Shown: in pieces, positions 1 to 8,568 of the stretch
How positions within the stretch are numbered: position 1 is the stretch's first letter
How the letters are laid out: every line of letters starts with the position of its first letter
NCBI GenBank assembly: GCA_017307375.1
Contig: JAFKFH010000007.1
Location: 186,001 to 250,000 of the forward strand
DNA from: Alphaproteobacteria bacterium
Lineage (GTDB): Bacteria > Pseudomonadota > Alphaproteobacteria > Ferrovibrionales > Ferrovibrionaceae
Direction of reading: 5' to 3'
DNA: 64,000 bases
Made by a program: the position numbers and the translations under genes
The notes under the pieces: generated by a model
What the model was told of the DNA's origin: nothing
What the model saw: only the letters and a program-made list of their open reading frames with translations
Database searches by the model: none

Positions 1-924
1 ACGATTGTCGAGGTCGTCGTCCGGGCGCCGCAGGCCGCCCGCAATTTTCGCCCGGGGCAGTTCTACCGGCTGCAGAATTACGAACAGATCAGCCCCCGTA
101 TCGACGGCACCGTGCTGGCGATGGAGGGGTTGGCGCTGACCGGCGCTTCGGTCGATACCGAGCGCGGGCTGTTGTCGACCATCGTGCTGGAAATGGGCGG
201 CTCGTCCGATCTCTGTGCCCATCTGCGGCCGGGCGAACCGGTCGTCCTGATGGGGCCGACCGGCGCGCCGACCCATATCGCCGGCGGCGAAACGGTGCTG
301 CTGGTCGGTGGCGGGCTGGGCAATGCGGTGCTGTTCTCGATCGGCCGCGCCTTCCGCGAGGCCGGCTCGCGGGTCCTCTACTTCGCCGGCTACAAGCGGA
401 TGATCGATCGCTACAAGGTGGCCGAGATCGAGGCGGCAGCCGACGTTGTCGTCTGGTGCTGCGACGAGGCGCCAGGCTTCGCGCCCGGCCGGCCGCAGGA
501 TCGCTCGACGGTCGCCAACATCGTCGAGGCGATCGCCGACTACGCCGCCGGCGAGCCGGCGATCCCGCTTTCTGCGGTCGACCGCATCATCGCCATCGGG
601 TCAGACCGGATGATGGCGGCGGTGGCCGCGGCACGCCATGGCGTGCTGGCCCGCCACCTCAAGGCGGCGCATCTCGCCATCGGCTCGATCAATTCGCCGA
701 TGCAGTGCATGATGAAGGAGATTTGCGCCCAGTGCCTGCAGCCGCAGGTCGATCCGGCGACCGGCGCGACCACCCATGTCTTTTCCTGCTTCAACCAGGA
801 CCAGCCGCTCGACTGCGTCGACTGGCCGGCGCTGAACGACCGGCTGCGCCAGAATGCGGCGCAGGAAAAGCTGACCCGGCAGTGGATCGACCGCAGCCTG
901 AAGGGACTAGGTCTGCGGTCCTAG
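1..924 (+). CDS. C-terminal part of a PyrK/ferredoxin-reductase-like flavoprotein with a 2Fe-2S site (5' end outside window)
   Basis: The reading frame is open from base 1, so this is the last 307 residues of a longer protein; the GTG at 112 is internal to the fold and not the start. An FAD-binding stretch (FRPGQFYRLQ) near the left edge and a glycine-rich nucleotide-binding stretch (VGGGLGNAVL) match the FNR/PyrK family. Near the end, Cys236, Cys242, Cys245 and Cys263 resemble the PyrK cysteine cluster that binds a 2Fe-2S centre, though the first gap is five residues rather than the usual four. Such domains pass electrons between NAD(P)H, flavin and iron-sulfur centres. From memory, similar domains occur at the C-terminus of large GltD-like oxidoreductases, but the N-terminal partner cannot be seen here. 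Confidence 0.75.
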   Translation, partial: TIVEVVVRAPQAARNFRPGQFYRLQNYEQISPRIDGTVLAMEGLALTGASVDTERGLLSTIVLEMGGSSDLCAHLRPGEPVVLMGPTGAPTHIAGGETVLLVGGGLGNAVLFSIGRAFREAGSRVLYFAGYKRMIDRYKVAEIEAAADVVVWCCDEAPGFAPGRPQDRSTVANIVEAIADYAAGEPAIPLSAVDRIIAIGSDRMMAAVAAARHGVLARHLKAAHLAIGSINSPMQCMMKEICAQCLQPQVDPATGATTHVFSCFNQDQPLDCVDWPALNDRLRQNAAQEKLTRQWIDRSLKGLGLRS

Positions 925-928
925 TCCC
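903..928 (+). terminator. Possible terminator hairpin at the 3' end of the reductase gene
   Basis: GGGACTAG at 903-910 pairs perfectly with CTAGTCCC at 921-928 around a 10-base loop. It includes the stop codon of the reductase and has no clear T-tract, so its function is uncertain. The opposing chemoreceptor gene ends at 944, a convergent arrangement where a hairpin would be useful to both genes. Confidence 0.35.
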
Positions 929-943
929 CCGGGGCCTTGCACG

Positions 944-3190
944 TCAGCCGGCCAGCTTGCGCAGGAAGGCATCGATCTCGCCGCTGAGCTGGCCGGACTG
1001 CGCCGACAGGTCCTCTGCCACATTGCGGACGTTGCCGGCGGCCTCCTCGGCATCGCGGGCCGAGCGGCTGACAGCTTCCACGTGGCGGGCGGCGTCGCGC
1101 GTGCCGGTCGCGGCTTCGTCGACGTTGCGCGCAATTTCCGCCGTCGCGGCCGATTGCTGTTCGACCGCGGCGGCGACCGCGGCGGCGATCTGGTTGATCT
1201 GGTCGATGGTTTCGCCGATCCGGGCGATCGCCGTCGCGGCATCGCCGGTCGACTGCTGCACCCCGGCGATCTGCTGGCCGATTTCCTCGGTCGCCTTCGA
1301 CGTCTGGTTGGCCAGGCTCTTGACCTCGGAAGCCACCACCGCGAAGCCCTTGCCGGCCTCCCCGGCGCGTGCGGCCTCGATCGTGGCGTTCAGGGCCAGC
1401 AGGTTGGTCTGGCCGGCGATGGCGTTGATCAGCCCGACCACCTCGCCGATCTTCTCGGCGGCGGCACGCAGCCCGCGCATGATGCCGTCGGTCTGGCGCG
1501 CCTGATCGACGGCAAGCCCGGCAATCCGCGTGGTGTTGGCGATCTGGCTGGCGATCTCGCGGATCGACGCGGACAATTCCTCGGTGGCCGCCGAAACGGT
1601 CTGGACGTTGGCCGAGGCCTGCTCGGTCGCCGTCGACGCGGCGAGCGACCCCTTGGACGTCGCGTCGGCAACGGTCGCCAGCCGGCCGGCATCGCCGCGC
1701 AACGCGCCGGCCGCCCGGCCGACCCGATCGGCCAGCGCGCCGACCGAGCCGCGGAAGGCTTCGGCCAGGCGATTCAGCTCCTCCCGGCGGGCCTGTTCGG
1801 CCTGAACGCGCTGGCGCTCCTCGGCGGCGCGCATCTCGGCATCGGCCTTGACCCGGGCCGCCTCGATCTCGCGCTCACGCCGGCGTTCGGCCTCGCGCGC
1901 CTGTTCGTCGGCCTGGCGCTTCTCTGCCTCGGCCCGTCGATCGGCCTCCTCGCGGGCGCGGCGGTCCGCCTCCTCGCGCCGGCGGCTGTCGGCAGCTTCC
2001 GCCTCGAGCACGGCGGTGCGTTGCGCGCCCAGCCGCAGCCGTTCGAGTGCCTGGGCCACGCCGTCGATTTCGTCGCCGCGGCCAGTCGACGCCACCGCGG
2101 TGTCGTAGTCGCCCTGGCCGAGCCGGGCCACGTCGGTCGCCAGGCCGCGCATCGGCCGGACGAAGCGGCGGATCAGCACCGCGGCGTTGAAGGCGACCAG
2201 GAGCGCTGCGACCGCCAGCACGGCGGCGGCGATCGCCATCCGCAGCTGCGCCCCGGCGACATCGGCGGCGGCGATCGCCGCGACTTCGTCGAGGGCGCGG
2301 CCGCCGATCGCCATGATCGGCTCGAAGGTCGAATTGCACAGCGCCGTCCACCTGGCCGGCTCGACCGCGCTGGCCGCATTGCCGTCGAGCTTGGCATAGA
2401 GGGCGCGGATCTCGGCCCGCACCTGGTTGGACTTGGCCTCGGCGTCGCGCAGTGCCTGAACGACGCTGGCCGGCGCGCCCTGGCGGCCCAGCATGTCGCG
2501 GATCGTCGACCAGGCGGCATCGGCGTTGCCGCGATTGACCGCCAGGGTCTGGAGCATTTCGCCCGTCGGCGGCTTGCCGGCGGCGACGTTGGCGCGGGTC
2601 AGCGAGCATTCGCGGCCGGTGAAGTCGCGCAGCGTCCAGCTCAGTTGCCGGACGATGATCAACTCGGCGACGCGCGGGCTGCTCATCCGCGTCTCGTTGG
2701 CGACGGCCAGCGACGCCGCGGCCAGCGTGTCGATCAGGTTGCCGACGGTATTGTACCAGCCTTCGGTGTTCTTGACGTTGCGCGACGCCTTGGGCTTTGC
2801 CGCTTCGGCCATCACCTGGGCGGCGTCGCGTTCGGCGGCCTTCAGCTTGTCGCCGACGTCGCGGATGCGGGCATCGCCGTCAAGCAGGCCGGCCTCGGCG
2901 ATTGCGGTTTGCGCGGCCTTCACGTCGGCGGCGTTGGCCGCAAAGATCTTGTTCAGCTCGGGGGCCGGATCGTCGGAACCGATGATCAGGTTCTGCATGG
3001 TGCCGCGGCGGGGGCGGATTTCCTTGACCGCGTCGAACACGACGCGGTCGGCGGCGGCGATCTCGACGACCCGCCGGCTGGTCTGCCAGTCGCCGACCGC
3101 CCGCCACAGGAAGACCGCGACCACGGCAAAGAGCATCAGCGCCAGGGCGGCCTGGCCGATGGCAAGCGATTTGGCGAGCGAGCGGGGCAT
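944..3190 (-). CDS. Methyl-accepting chemotaxis protein
   Basis: A 748-residue transmembrane chemoreceptor. TM1 lies at about residues 9-30, followed by a roughly 270-residue periplasmic sensor region of unknown ligand, TM2 at about 305-330, and a HAMP domain beginning near [11 protein letters not shown] long charged coiled coil rich in Ala/Glu/Arg follows, then the methyl-accepting signalling domain. The highly conserved hairpin tip ([20 protein letters not shown]) is intact. The C-terminus (FLRKLAG) lacks the NWETF-type pentapeptide that tethers CheR/CheB in enteric receptors. Start ATG at 3190 has a TGGAGA ribosome site about 9 bases upstream. No che genes are adjacent, so this is an orphan receptor. 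Confidence 0.93.
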   Translation of the reverse strand: MPRSLAKSLAIGQAALALMLFAVVAVFLWRAVGDWQTSRRVVEIAAADRVVFDAVKEIRPRRGTMQNLIIGSDDPAPELNKIFAANAADVKAAQTAIAEAGLLDGDARIRDVGDKLKAAERDAAQVMAEAAKPKASRNVKNTEGWYNTVGNLIDTLAAASLAVANETRMSSPRVAELIIVRQLSWTLRDFTGRECSLTRANVAAGKPPTGEMLQTLAVNRGNADAAWSTIRDMLGRQGAPASVVQALRDAEAKSNQVRAEIRALYAKLDGNAASAVEPARWTALCNSTFEPIMAIGGRALDEVAAIAAADVAGAQLRMAIAAAVLAVAALLVAFNAAVLIRRFVRPMRGLATDVARLGQGDYDTAVASTGRGDEIDGVAQALERLRLGAQRTAVLEAEAADSRRREEADRRAREEADRRAEAEKRQADEQAREAERRREREIEAARVKADAEMRAAEERQRVQAEQARREELNRLAEAFRGSVGALADRVGRAAGALRGDAGRLATVADATSKGSLAASTATEQASANVQTVSAATEELSASIREIASQIANTTRIAGLAVDQARQTDGIMRGLRAAAEKIGEVVGLINAIAGQTNLLALNATIEAARAGEAGKGFAVVASEVKSLANQTSKATEEIGQQIAGVQQSTGDAATAIARIGETIDQINQIAAAVAAAVEQQSAATAEIARNVDEAATGTRDAARHVEAVSRSARDAEEAAGNVRNVAEDLSAQSGQLSGEIDAFLRKLAG

Positions 3191-3271
3191 GGGCGGTCTC
3201 CAGAAATCCAGCCGCCATTATTTCCGCGAATGCCCCCGTCGCAACCTTCCCGAAAGTATTATTGTGATAAA

Positions 3272-4126
3272 TTACACCCGGCGATAGGCAAGCCAGAGCC
3301 CGGCCAGCACCAGCGCCAGCCCGGCCAGGAACAGCGTGGTCACCGGCTCGCCCGCCCAGGCCCAGCCCAGCGCCATCGCGGTGATCGGCCCGAGCGAGAG
3401 GAACAGGGCGATGCGCGTGGCACCGACCTGGCCGATCGCCCAGATCCAAGCCTGGAACGACAAGGCGCTGGTAGTGCCCAGCCCCGCGACCAGCAGCCAG
3501 CCGACGAGGTCCAGCGCCGGCAACGCCGCGATTCCGCCGTTGCCCAGCGAGATCGGCAACAGGGTGGCCACGCCCGCGGCCATCGCCATCACGCCGAGCG
3601 GGAGGGCCGGATAGCGGCCGAGCATCGGGCGGAAGGTCACGTTGCAGCCAGCCAGCACGACCGCGGCGGCAACCGCGGCGAGGTCGCCCCAGATCGATCC
3701 CGCGCCGACCCGCTCGCCCAGGACGAGGGCGACGCCGCCGAGGCAGGCGGCCACGCCCAGCGCGCGGTCCCGCAGCAGGCTTTCGTGGCCCAGTGCGAGC
3801 GACATCAGGTAGGTGATCATCGGCGCCGTGGCAAAGATCAGCGAGACGCGGGCCGACGGGGCCAGCGAGACGGCGAGGTTAAGCAGCACCGTCATCAGCG
3901 CGAACTGCGCCGCGCCGAGCGCGATCAGCGGCAGCCAGTGGCGCCGCGGCACCTGCGGCCACGGCCGTCGCAACGCCAATGGCAGCAGCACGGCCAGCGA
4001 GATGGCGTAGCGCAGCAGGGCAAGGGTGAACGGATCGGTCTGGCCGACCACGAGCCGGCTGGCGACCAAGGCCGCACCGGCCTGGACGCCGGAGATGACG
4101 CCGGCCGCAATGACCAGCCCGCGCAC
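3272..4126 (-). CDS. EamA-family (DMT) membrane exporter
   Basis: A 284-residue integral membrane protein with about ten hydrophobic helices and the two-fold EamA repeat (MRYAISLAVLLPLAL-like first half, second half ending in YRRV). The family exports metabolites or amino acids across the inner membrane; the substrate cannot be read from sequence. It starts at GTG 4126, six bases after the stop of the nnrU-like gene, so it is probably the last gene of that minus-strand operon. No closer ATG gives a full first helix. Confidence 0.85.
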   Translation of the reverse strand: MRGLVIAAGVISGVQAGAALVASRLVVGQTDPFTLALLRYAISLAVLLPLALRRPWPQVPRRHWLPLIALGAAQFALMTVLLNLAVSLAPSARVSLIFATAPMITYLMSLALGHESLLRDRALGVAACLGGVALVLGERVGAGSIWGDLAAVAAAVVLAGCNVTFRPMLGRYPALPLGVMAMAAGVATLLPISLGNGGIAALPALDLVGWLLVAGLGTTSALSFQAWIWAIGQVGATRIALFLSLGPITAMALGWAWAGEPVTTLFLAGLALVLAGLWLAYRRV

Positions 4127-4132
4127 CGGCGA

Positions 4133-4810
4133 TCAGCCGGTGATGTCGCGGCCGATCACGTAGCCGTGGCCGTAGAGCAGGATCAGGAACAGGGCGCAGG
4201 CGATGGCGACGCGGGCCAGGCCGTATTCGCCGAACACGAACCGGTTGCGCCCCTGGATGATCGCGAGAAAGGGAATGAGCGACGTCTTCGCCGCGAAGGC
4301 GTCCCAGGCCGGGCCGTGGCGGCGGCGCTGCTTGCGGTCGATCGAATACATGCCGTTCTGCGCGGTGACGAGGATCGCGCCGAACAGCAGCAAGGCGGCA
4401 AGATGGCCGTTGGCCAGGATGTGGGCGATCGACCAGAAGGTGAAGGCCCAGAGCATCGGGTGGCGGGTGACGCGGATCAGTCCTTCGACGGGCAACTGGT
4501 CCTTCAGCACCATGTCAGCGCCGGCGAGATTGGGGTTGCGCGGGCTGAGACTGCCGACCAGCAGGAAGCAGGCGACGAAGACCAGCAGCTTGGCCAGGTG
4601 CAGCGCCCCGATGCCGAAGTTCCACAAGGGCAGGTAGGGGCTGCCGCGATAGGCCCAGATGAGAAAACCGAGGCTTGCGACGCTCAGCACCGAGAAGAGC
4701 CCGCGGAACGCCGGCTCGCCGATGCGGCCCGCGACCGCCGGACGGAACATGCCGGCAACCAGCAGATGCAGCAGGATCCAGGCGGCCGCGGCAATCGCCA
4801 GTGTCGTCAT
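4133..4810 (-). CDS. NnrU family membrane protein
   Basis: A 225-residue membrane protein with about six helices and the typical NnrU segment around VTRHPMLWAFTFWSIAHILANG. NnrU was first described next to nitrite/nitric oxide reductase genes and is related to isoprenylcysteine methyltransferase-like membrane proteins; its biochemical role is not settled. No denitrification gene is present here. The start ATG overlaps the stop of the upstream 105-residue gene (ATGA at 4807-4810), showing translational coupling. Confidence 0.85.
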   Translation of the reverse strand: MTTLAIAAAAWILLHLLVAGMFRPAVAGRIGEPAFRGLFSVLSVASLGFLIWAYRGSPYLPLWNFGIGALHLAKLLVFVACFLLVGSLSPRNPNLAGADMVLKDQLPVEGLIRVTRHPMLWAFTFWSIAHILANGHLAALLLFGAILVTAQNGMYSIDRKQRRRHGPAWDAFAAKTSLIPFLAIIQGRNRFVFGEYGLARVAIACALFLILLYGHGYVIGRDITG

Positions 4811-5124
4811 TGCCAGCCGCTCCCCATATCGTTGGCGACGAGGACGCGGCGGCCGATCTCGGTCAGCTTGCAGACCAGCCAGTCCGGCTTGATCGGGTTC
4901 TTGAACCAGGGTTCGGCCCAGCCGGCACGGATGCAGGAGGTGATGACGCGATTGGAGACGCGCTGTCCCTCGGCATCGTGCAGCGGCAGCTTGCCGCCCG
5001 GCTGGGTCAGGCCGCGGGTGAGGTAGCGACGCTGGGCGGCATTGGGGTGATGGGCACGCAGCCGTGCCGGCCGCATGCGTGCGGTCGCCTCACCCGGCTT
5101 GCGCTGGTCCCCGTCCCGTTCCAT
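4807..5124 (-). CDS. Small protein of unknown function, possibly a winged-helix fold
   Basis: A 105-residue soluble protein. The first 25 residues are charged and probably disordered. Residues about 30-95 read like a compact winged-helix domain: basic helix (QRRYLTRGL), a VSNRVITSCIRAGWAEPW helix and a terminal KLTEIGRRVL strand/helix resembling the wing of 'replace/reader' DNA-binding domains. I do not recognise the family. It begins 21 bases downstream of the alpha/beta hydrolase stop and overlaps nnrU by 4 bases, which places it in the same minus-strand transcription unit. Confidence 0.6.
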   Translation of the reverse strand: MERDGDQRKPGEATARMRPARLRAHHPNAAQRRYLTRGLTQPGGKLPLHDAEGQRVSNRVITSCIRAGWAEPWFKNPIKPDWLVCKLTEIGRRVLVANDMGSGWQ

Positions 5125-5145
5125 GGCTGCCCCAAAGCCGTCGCT

Positions 5146-5922
5146 TCAGGCAGGCAGCCTAGCCGGCAATTGGTTGATAAAGGATGACAAAGCGGTGAGC
5201 GTCGCCTGCGGCTGGTCGCGATGGGGCGAATGGCCGCAATCGGGCAGCAGCACGAGATCGCCGCCGGTCACCCGCGCCACCGTCTCGACCTGCGCCGCCG
5301 TACCGTATTCGTCGCCTTCACCCTGCAGGGCCAGCACCGGGACGGTGATGTGGGGCAGGAATTCCTCGATGTTCCAGGCACGGAAGCGGGGATCGAGCCA
5401 GGCGTCGTTCCAGCCGCGGAAGGCCGTGTCGACGTCGGCATGGTGGCGGGCGAGGCGGTCGCGCAGATCGCCGGTCTCCCAGGCGACGCGGGCCATGGCG
5501 ATCGACCCCGTCGCGACCTCCTCGACAAAGACATGCGGGGCCATCACCGCCACCCCGATCAGGTCGGGCCGGGGGCCCGAACCGGCGTGGATCAGCGCGA
5601 TCGAGGCACCGTCGGAGTGGCCGACCAGGACATGCGGTCCGATCGCCAGCCGGTCCAGCAGCTCAGGCAGCACCTCGCGGGCTTCGACATGCATGTAGTC
5701 GAGCGGTCGGGGCAGCGGACAGGGCGCCGAGTTGCCGTAGCCGTAGCGGCTGTAGACCAGCACGCCGCAGCCGGTGGCACGCCCCACGGCCGCGGGAAAA
5801 TCGCGCCACAGCGAGATCGAGCCGAGGCCTTCGTGCAGAAAGACCAGCGTCGGCCGGCCAGCCGCCGGCGGCGCAGCCCAGACGTAGTCGATCGGCCCGC
5901 CGGCCAGGGCCAGCGTACTCAT
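5146..5922 (-). CDS. Alpha/beta hydrolase of the benzoate-CoA ligase cluster
   Basis: A 258-residue alpha/beta-hydrolase fold protein. The oxyanion segment FLHEGLG is at about residue 28, the nucleophile elbow is GHSDG with Ser103, and the likely acid and base are Asp in GEGDEYG and His in DCGHSPH near the C-terminus. It has no signal peptide, so it is cytoplasmic. It overlaps the thioesterase gene by 4 bases and sits in an operon with benzoate-CoA ligase. Hydrolases of this kind accompany box clusters in other bacteria. It may act on an aromatic ester or ring-fission intermediate, but the substrate is inferred only from context. Confidence 0.82.
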   Translation of the reverse strand: MSTLALAGGPIDYVWAAPPAAGRPTLVFLHEGLGSISLWRDFPAAVGRATGCGVLVYSRYGYGNSAPCPLPRPLDYMHVEAREVLPELLDRLAIGPHVLVGHSDGASIALIHAGSGPRPDLIGVAVMAPHVFVEEVATGSIAMARVAWETGDLRDRLARHHADVDTAFRGWNDAWLDPRFRAWNIEEFLPHITVPVLALQGEGDEYGTAAQVETVARVTGGDLVLLPDCGHSPHRDQPQATLTALSSFINQLPARLPA

Positions 5923-6362
5923 CCCGCGGTCACCTTGCGGCCCTCGTAGGCTTCGAAGGCGGCGACCAGCGTCGCCGGCACGGGCGTCGACTTGTGCGTT
6001 GCCTGATCGGTGTAGACCCAGGTGATCTGGCCGCCGACGCGCAGATCGTCCCGGCCCTTCGGATGGACCTCGACCCGATGGACCAGCGACGAGCGGCCGA
6101 TGCGCTCGATGCGGGCGCAGATCTCGATCTCCTCGTCGAGCCGCACCGGCGCGCGATAATCCAGCTCGACCTTGACGACGTGGAAGTCGGCGCCGGTTTC
6201 CTTGGGATGGTTCAGCGGATCGAATCCCATCTCGCGGACATAGTCGGTCAGCGCATTGTCGAAATAGGTCAGGTAGTTGCCGAAGAACACGATCGACTGC
6301 GAATCGATCTCGGCGTAACGGGTGCGGTGATGCAGGCTGAACTTGAAATCGGCGCGTGCCAT
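5919..6362 (-). CDS. 4-hydroxybenzoyl-CoA thioesterase family (hotdog) acyl-CoA thioesterase
   Basis: A 147-residue single hotdog domain. The conserved entry motif RYAEIDSQSIVFFGNYLTYFD contains the acidic residue expected in the 4HBT active site; the long helix after it and the VELDYRAPVRLDEEIEI strands complete the fold. Family members hydrolyse aromatic or aliphatic acyl-CoAs to free CoA. In a benzoate-CoA ligase operon a plausible role is rescue of CoA trapped in dead-end aromatic thioesters. ATG 6362 is preceded by GGGGAGA at good spacing. It lies 33 bases downstream of the ligase gene. Confidence 0.88.
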   Translation of the reverse strand: MARADFKFSLHHRTRYAEIDSQSIVFFGNYLTYFDNALTDYVREMGFDPLNHPKETGADFHVVKVELDYRAPVRLDEEIEICARIERIGRSSLVHRVEVHPKGRDDLRVGGQITWVYTDQATHKSTPVPATLVAAFEAYEGRKVTAG

Positions 6363-6395
6363 GCCCGGCGTTTCTCCCCTTACTGGCTCAACTGC

Positions 6396-7955
6396 TTATT
6401 GGCTCATCTGCCTCAGCTTGAAGCGCTGGATCTTGCCGGTCGCCGTCTTGGGCAGCGCGTCGACGAATTCGATCCAGCGGGGATATTTATAGGGTGCCAG
6501 CCGCGCCTTGACATAGGTTTTCAGCGTATCGGCCAGCGCTGCATCGGCCGAGACCCCGTCGCGGACGACGACATAGGCCTTCGGCTTGACCAGATCGTCG
6601 GCATCGGTCGCGCCGATCACCGCGACTTCGAGCACATGCGGCTCGGTCATCAGTGCCGATTCCACCTCGAAAGGCGAAACCCAGATGCCGCCGACCTTCA
6701 GCATGTCGTCGGACCGGCCGCTGTAATGCAGGTAGCCGTCTTCGTCGCGCAGGTACTTGTCGCCGGTACGCGTCCATTCGCCCTGGAAGGTCGCGACCGA
6801 TTTCGGCCGGTTGTTCCAGTAGCCGATCGCGGCCGACGGCCCGCGCACCACCAGTTCGCCGACCATGCCCGGCGGCAGTTCCTGTCCCGCCTCGTCGACG
6901 ATGCGGCAGTCATAGCCCGGCACCGGGCGGCCGGTCGAGCCGGCGCGCACATCGCCCGGCCGGTTCGACAGGAATATGTGCAGCATCTCGGTCGAGCCGA
7001 TGCCGTCGAGAATCTCAAGGCCGAAGCGGTCCTGCCAGCGGCGCAGGATGTCCTCGGGCAGCGCCTCGCCCGCCGAGACGCAGAGGCGCAGGCGGTCGGA
7101 GCTTTCGTCGCGGCCGAGGGCGGGTTCGGCCAGGATGGAGTTATAGAGCGTCGGCACCCCGAAGAAGGCGGTGGGCCGATGTGCCTTCAGCACGCGCATC
7201 ACCGCCTGCGGCGTCGGCCGCTCTGCCATCAGCACCGTGGTCGCGCCGACATGCAGCGGGAAGGTCATGGCATTGCCCATGCCATAGGCGAAGAACAGCT
7301 TGGCGGCCGAGAACATCGTGTCGTCGGGGCTGAGGCCCAGTACACCCTCGCCGTAGAGCACGGCGGTCTGCACGAGGTCGCGATGCAGGTGCATCGCGCC
7401 CTTCGGGTTGCCGGTCGATCCGGACGTATAGAGCCAGAAGCCGACATCGTCGGCCGTGGTCGGCGCCGCCTGCAACTGGTCGCCCGAGGTGGCGAGCAGT
7501 TCGTCCAGCGGCCGCACCGCGCCGGGCGGGCGGCCCGAGATCAGCACTTCCTTGACGAAGGGCTGCTCGCCGAGGATCGCCCTGAACTTCTCGAGCAGCA
7601 TGTCGGAGACGACGAGGACGCGCGCGCGGCTGTCGCGCAGCATGAAGTCGTAGTCGTTGGGCGTCAGCAGCGTATTCACCGGTACCGGTACCGCGCCGAT
7701 CTTCATCGCACCCCAGAAGAAGGCGATGAAGTCGATACCGTCGAGCAGGGCCAGCATCACCCGCTGTTCCATCTGCACGCCTTTTTCGCGTAGCAGGTTG
7801 CCGGCCTGGTTCACCCGCCTGGCCAGTTCGGCATAGCTGTAGCGGCCGCGGTCGTCGATGACCGCGATCTTCTCGGCCCGGCCTTCGGCCAGGTGGCGAT
7901 CGATGAAGTGGCTGGCGGCGTTGTAGTCCCGCGGCAGGTCGACGGGCTCGGCCAT
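6396..7955 (-). CDS. bclA: Benzoate-CoA ligase
   Basis: A 519-residue ANL-superfamily adenylating enzyme: benzoate + ATP + CoA to benzoyl-CoA + AMP + PPi. Visible signatures are the P-loop-like YTSGSTGNPKG, the benzoate-CoA-ligase type segment AAKLFFAYGMGNAMTFPL, the A5 region GIGSTEMLHIF, the hinge YSGRSDDMLKVGG and the C-terminal catalytic lysine in KTATGKIQR. Length fits the family (about 520-535). It is the central gene of the flavodoxin-ligase-thioesterase-hydrolase operon opposite boxR, whose benzoyl-CoA effector is this enzyme's product. Related 4-hydroxybenzoate or 2-aminobenzoate ligases cannot be excluded. Confidence 0.9.
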   Translation of the reverse strand: MAEPVDLPRDYNAASHFIDRHLAEGRAEKIAVIDDRGRYSYAELARRVNQAGNLLREKGVQMEQRVMLALLDGIDFIAFFWGAMKIGAVPVPVNTLLTPNDYDFMLRDSRARVLVVSDMLLEKFRAILGEQPFVKEVLISGRPPGAVRPLDELLATSGDQLQAAPTTADDVGFWLYTSGSTGNPKGAMHLHRDLVQTAVLYGEGVLGLSPDDTMFSAAKLFFAYGMGNAMTFPLHVGATTVLMAERPTPQAVMRVLKAHRPTAFFGVPTLYNSILAEPALGRDESSDRLRLCVSAGEALPEDILRRWQDRFGLEILDGIGSTEMLHIFLSNRPGDVRAGSTGRPVPGYDCRIVDEAGQELPPGMVGELVVRGPSAAIGYWNNRPKSVATFQGEWTRTGDKYLRDEDGYLHYSGRSDDMLKVGGIWVSPFEVESALMTEPHVLEVAVIGATDADDLVKPKAYVVVRDGVSADAALADTLKTYVKARLAPYKYPRWIEFVDALPKTATGKIQRFKLRQMSQ

Positions 7956-8033
7956 GGCTTGCTTCCTCCCTGGAAACTTGTGCCTGGATAATGGGTGGCG
8001 GGCGGCCGTTCCCCGGCCGTCCCGCGAGAATCG

Positions 8034-8504
8034 TCAGGCGGCTTCGGCGCGCTCCAGTTCGCTCACCCAGCCGCGGGCCCATTCGACACCGGCATCCTCG
8101 GCCATCGTGCCACCCGACGCATTGTGCTCGAGCCGGGCGCCGACCGCACGGGCGCCCAGCCCGGCCAGCAATTCATCGAACTGCCTGCCCCCGGCATTGA
8201 AGGTGTCGCCGTAGGTCGAGTCGCCCAGGCCGATCACGCCGTAGCGGCGGCCGGTCAGATCGGGGCGGGCGGCCTGCACCGCCTCGAAGAAGGCGCGGGC
8301 ATTGTCGGGCACGTCGCCCTGGCCGTAGGTCGAGGTGCAGATCAGGAATACGCCGGGCCGCTCGAAAACCGCGGCGTCGAGCGCATCCATCATCAGGATC
8401 TCGACCGGATGGCCGGCTTCCTCCAGCACCTTGGAGACGTCGCCGGCGACGAATTCGGCGGTGCCCGTCATGGTTCCGACCAGAATGGTGATAGGCTCGC
8501 CCAT
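8034..8504 (-). CDS. MioC-like flavodoxin
   Basis: A 156-residue flavodoxin domain. The FMN phosphate loop is VGTMTGTAE near residue 10, the isoalloxazine loops are TSTYGQGDVPDN and GLGDSTYGDTF. ATG 8504 (MGEP) is chosen because the strand-1 motif starts immediately after it; a further upstream in-frame start at 8534 would run across the BoxR-type operator. It is the first gene of the benzoate-CoA ligase operon. Flavodoxins carry low-potential electrons, so it could feed a box-type epoxidase or another reductase, but no oxygenase gene is present in this window. Confidence 0.88.
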   Translation of the reverse strand: MGEPITILVGTMTGTAEFVAGDVSKVLEEAGHPVEILMMDALDAAVFERPGVFLICTSTYGQGDVPDNARAFFEAVQAARPDLTGRRYGVIGLGDSTYGDTFNAGGRQFDELLAGLGARAVGARLEHNASGGTMAEDAGVEWARGWVSELERAEAA

Positions 8505-8529
8505 CGAATTGCTCCACCGCAGCAATTTA

Positions 8530-8543
8530 TGCAATATAGTGCA
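8530..8543. promoter_or_regulatory. Candidate BoxR operator, TGCA-N6-TGCA
   Basis: TGCA at 8530-8533 and TGCA at 8540-8543 are separated by six bases (ATATAG), inside an A/T-rich stretch between the flavodoxin start (8504) and boxR start (8569). Flanking bases 8524-8529 and 8544-8549 extend the dyad partially (4 of 6). TGCA repeats of this spacing are the recognised operator element of the paralogous BzdR/BoxR repressors in Azoarcus. One site would control both divergent genes. Confidence 0.7.
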
Positions 8544-8568
8544 TTGATTTTGGGTCGAGGGCGCCGGA

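Noticed and set aside
1082-5026. Very long open frame on the plus strand (over 1300 codons).
   Set aside because: It is antisense to the chemoreceptor, EamA and NnrU genes. Its translation is low-complexity Arg/Gly/Ala/Asp without domains, the usual shadow of high third-position G+C.
8505-8534. Earlier start for the flavodoxin (ten extra residues).
   Set aside because: It would place the start within the TGCA operator and precede the first flavodoxin strand. No ribosome site supports it.
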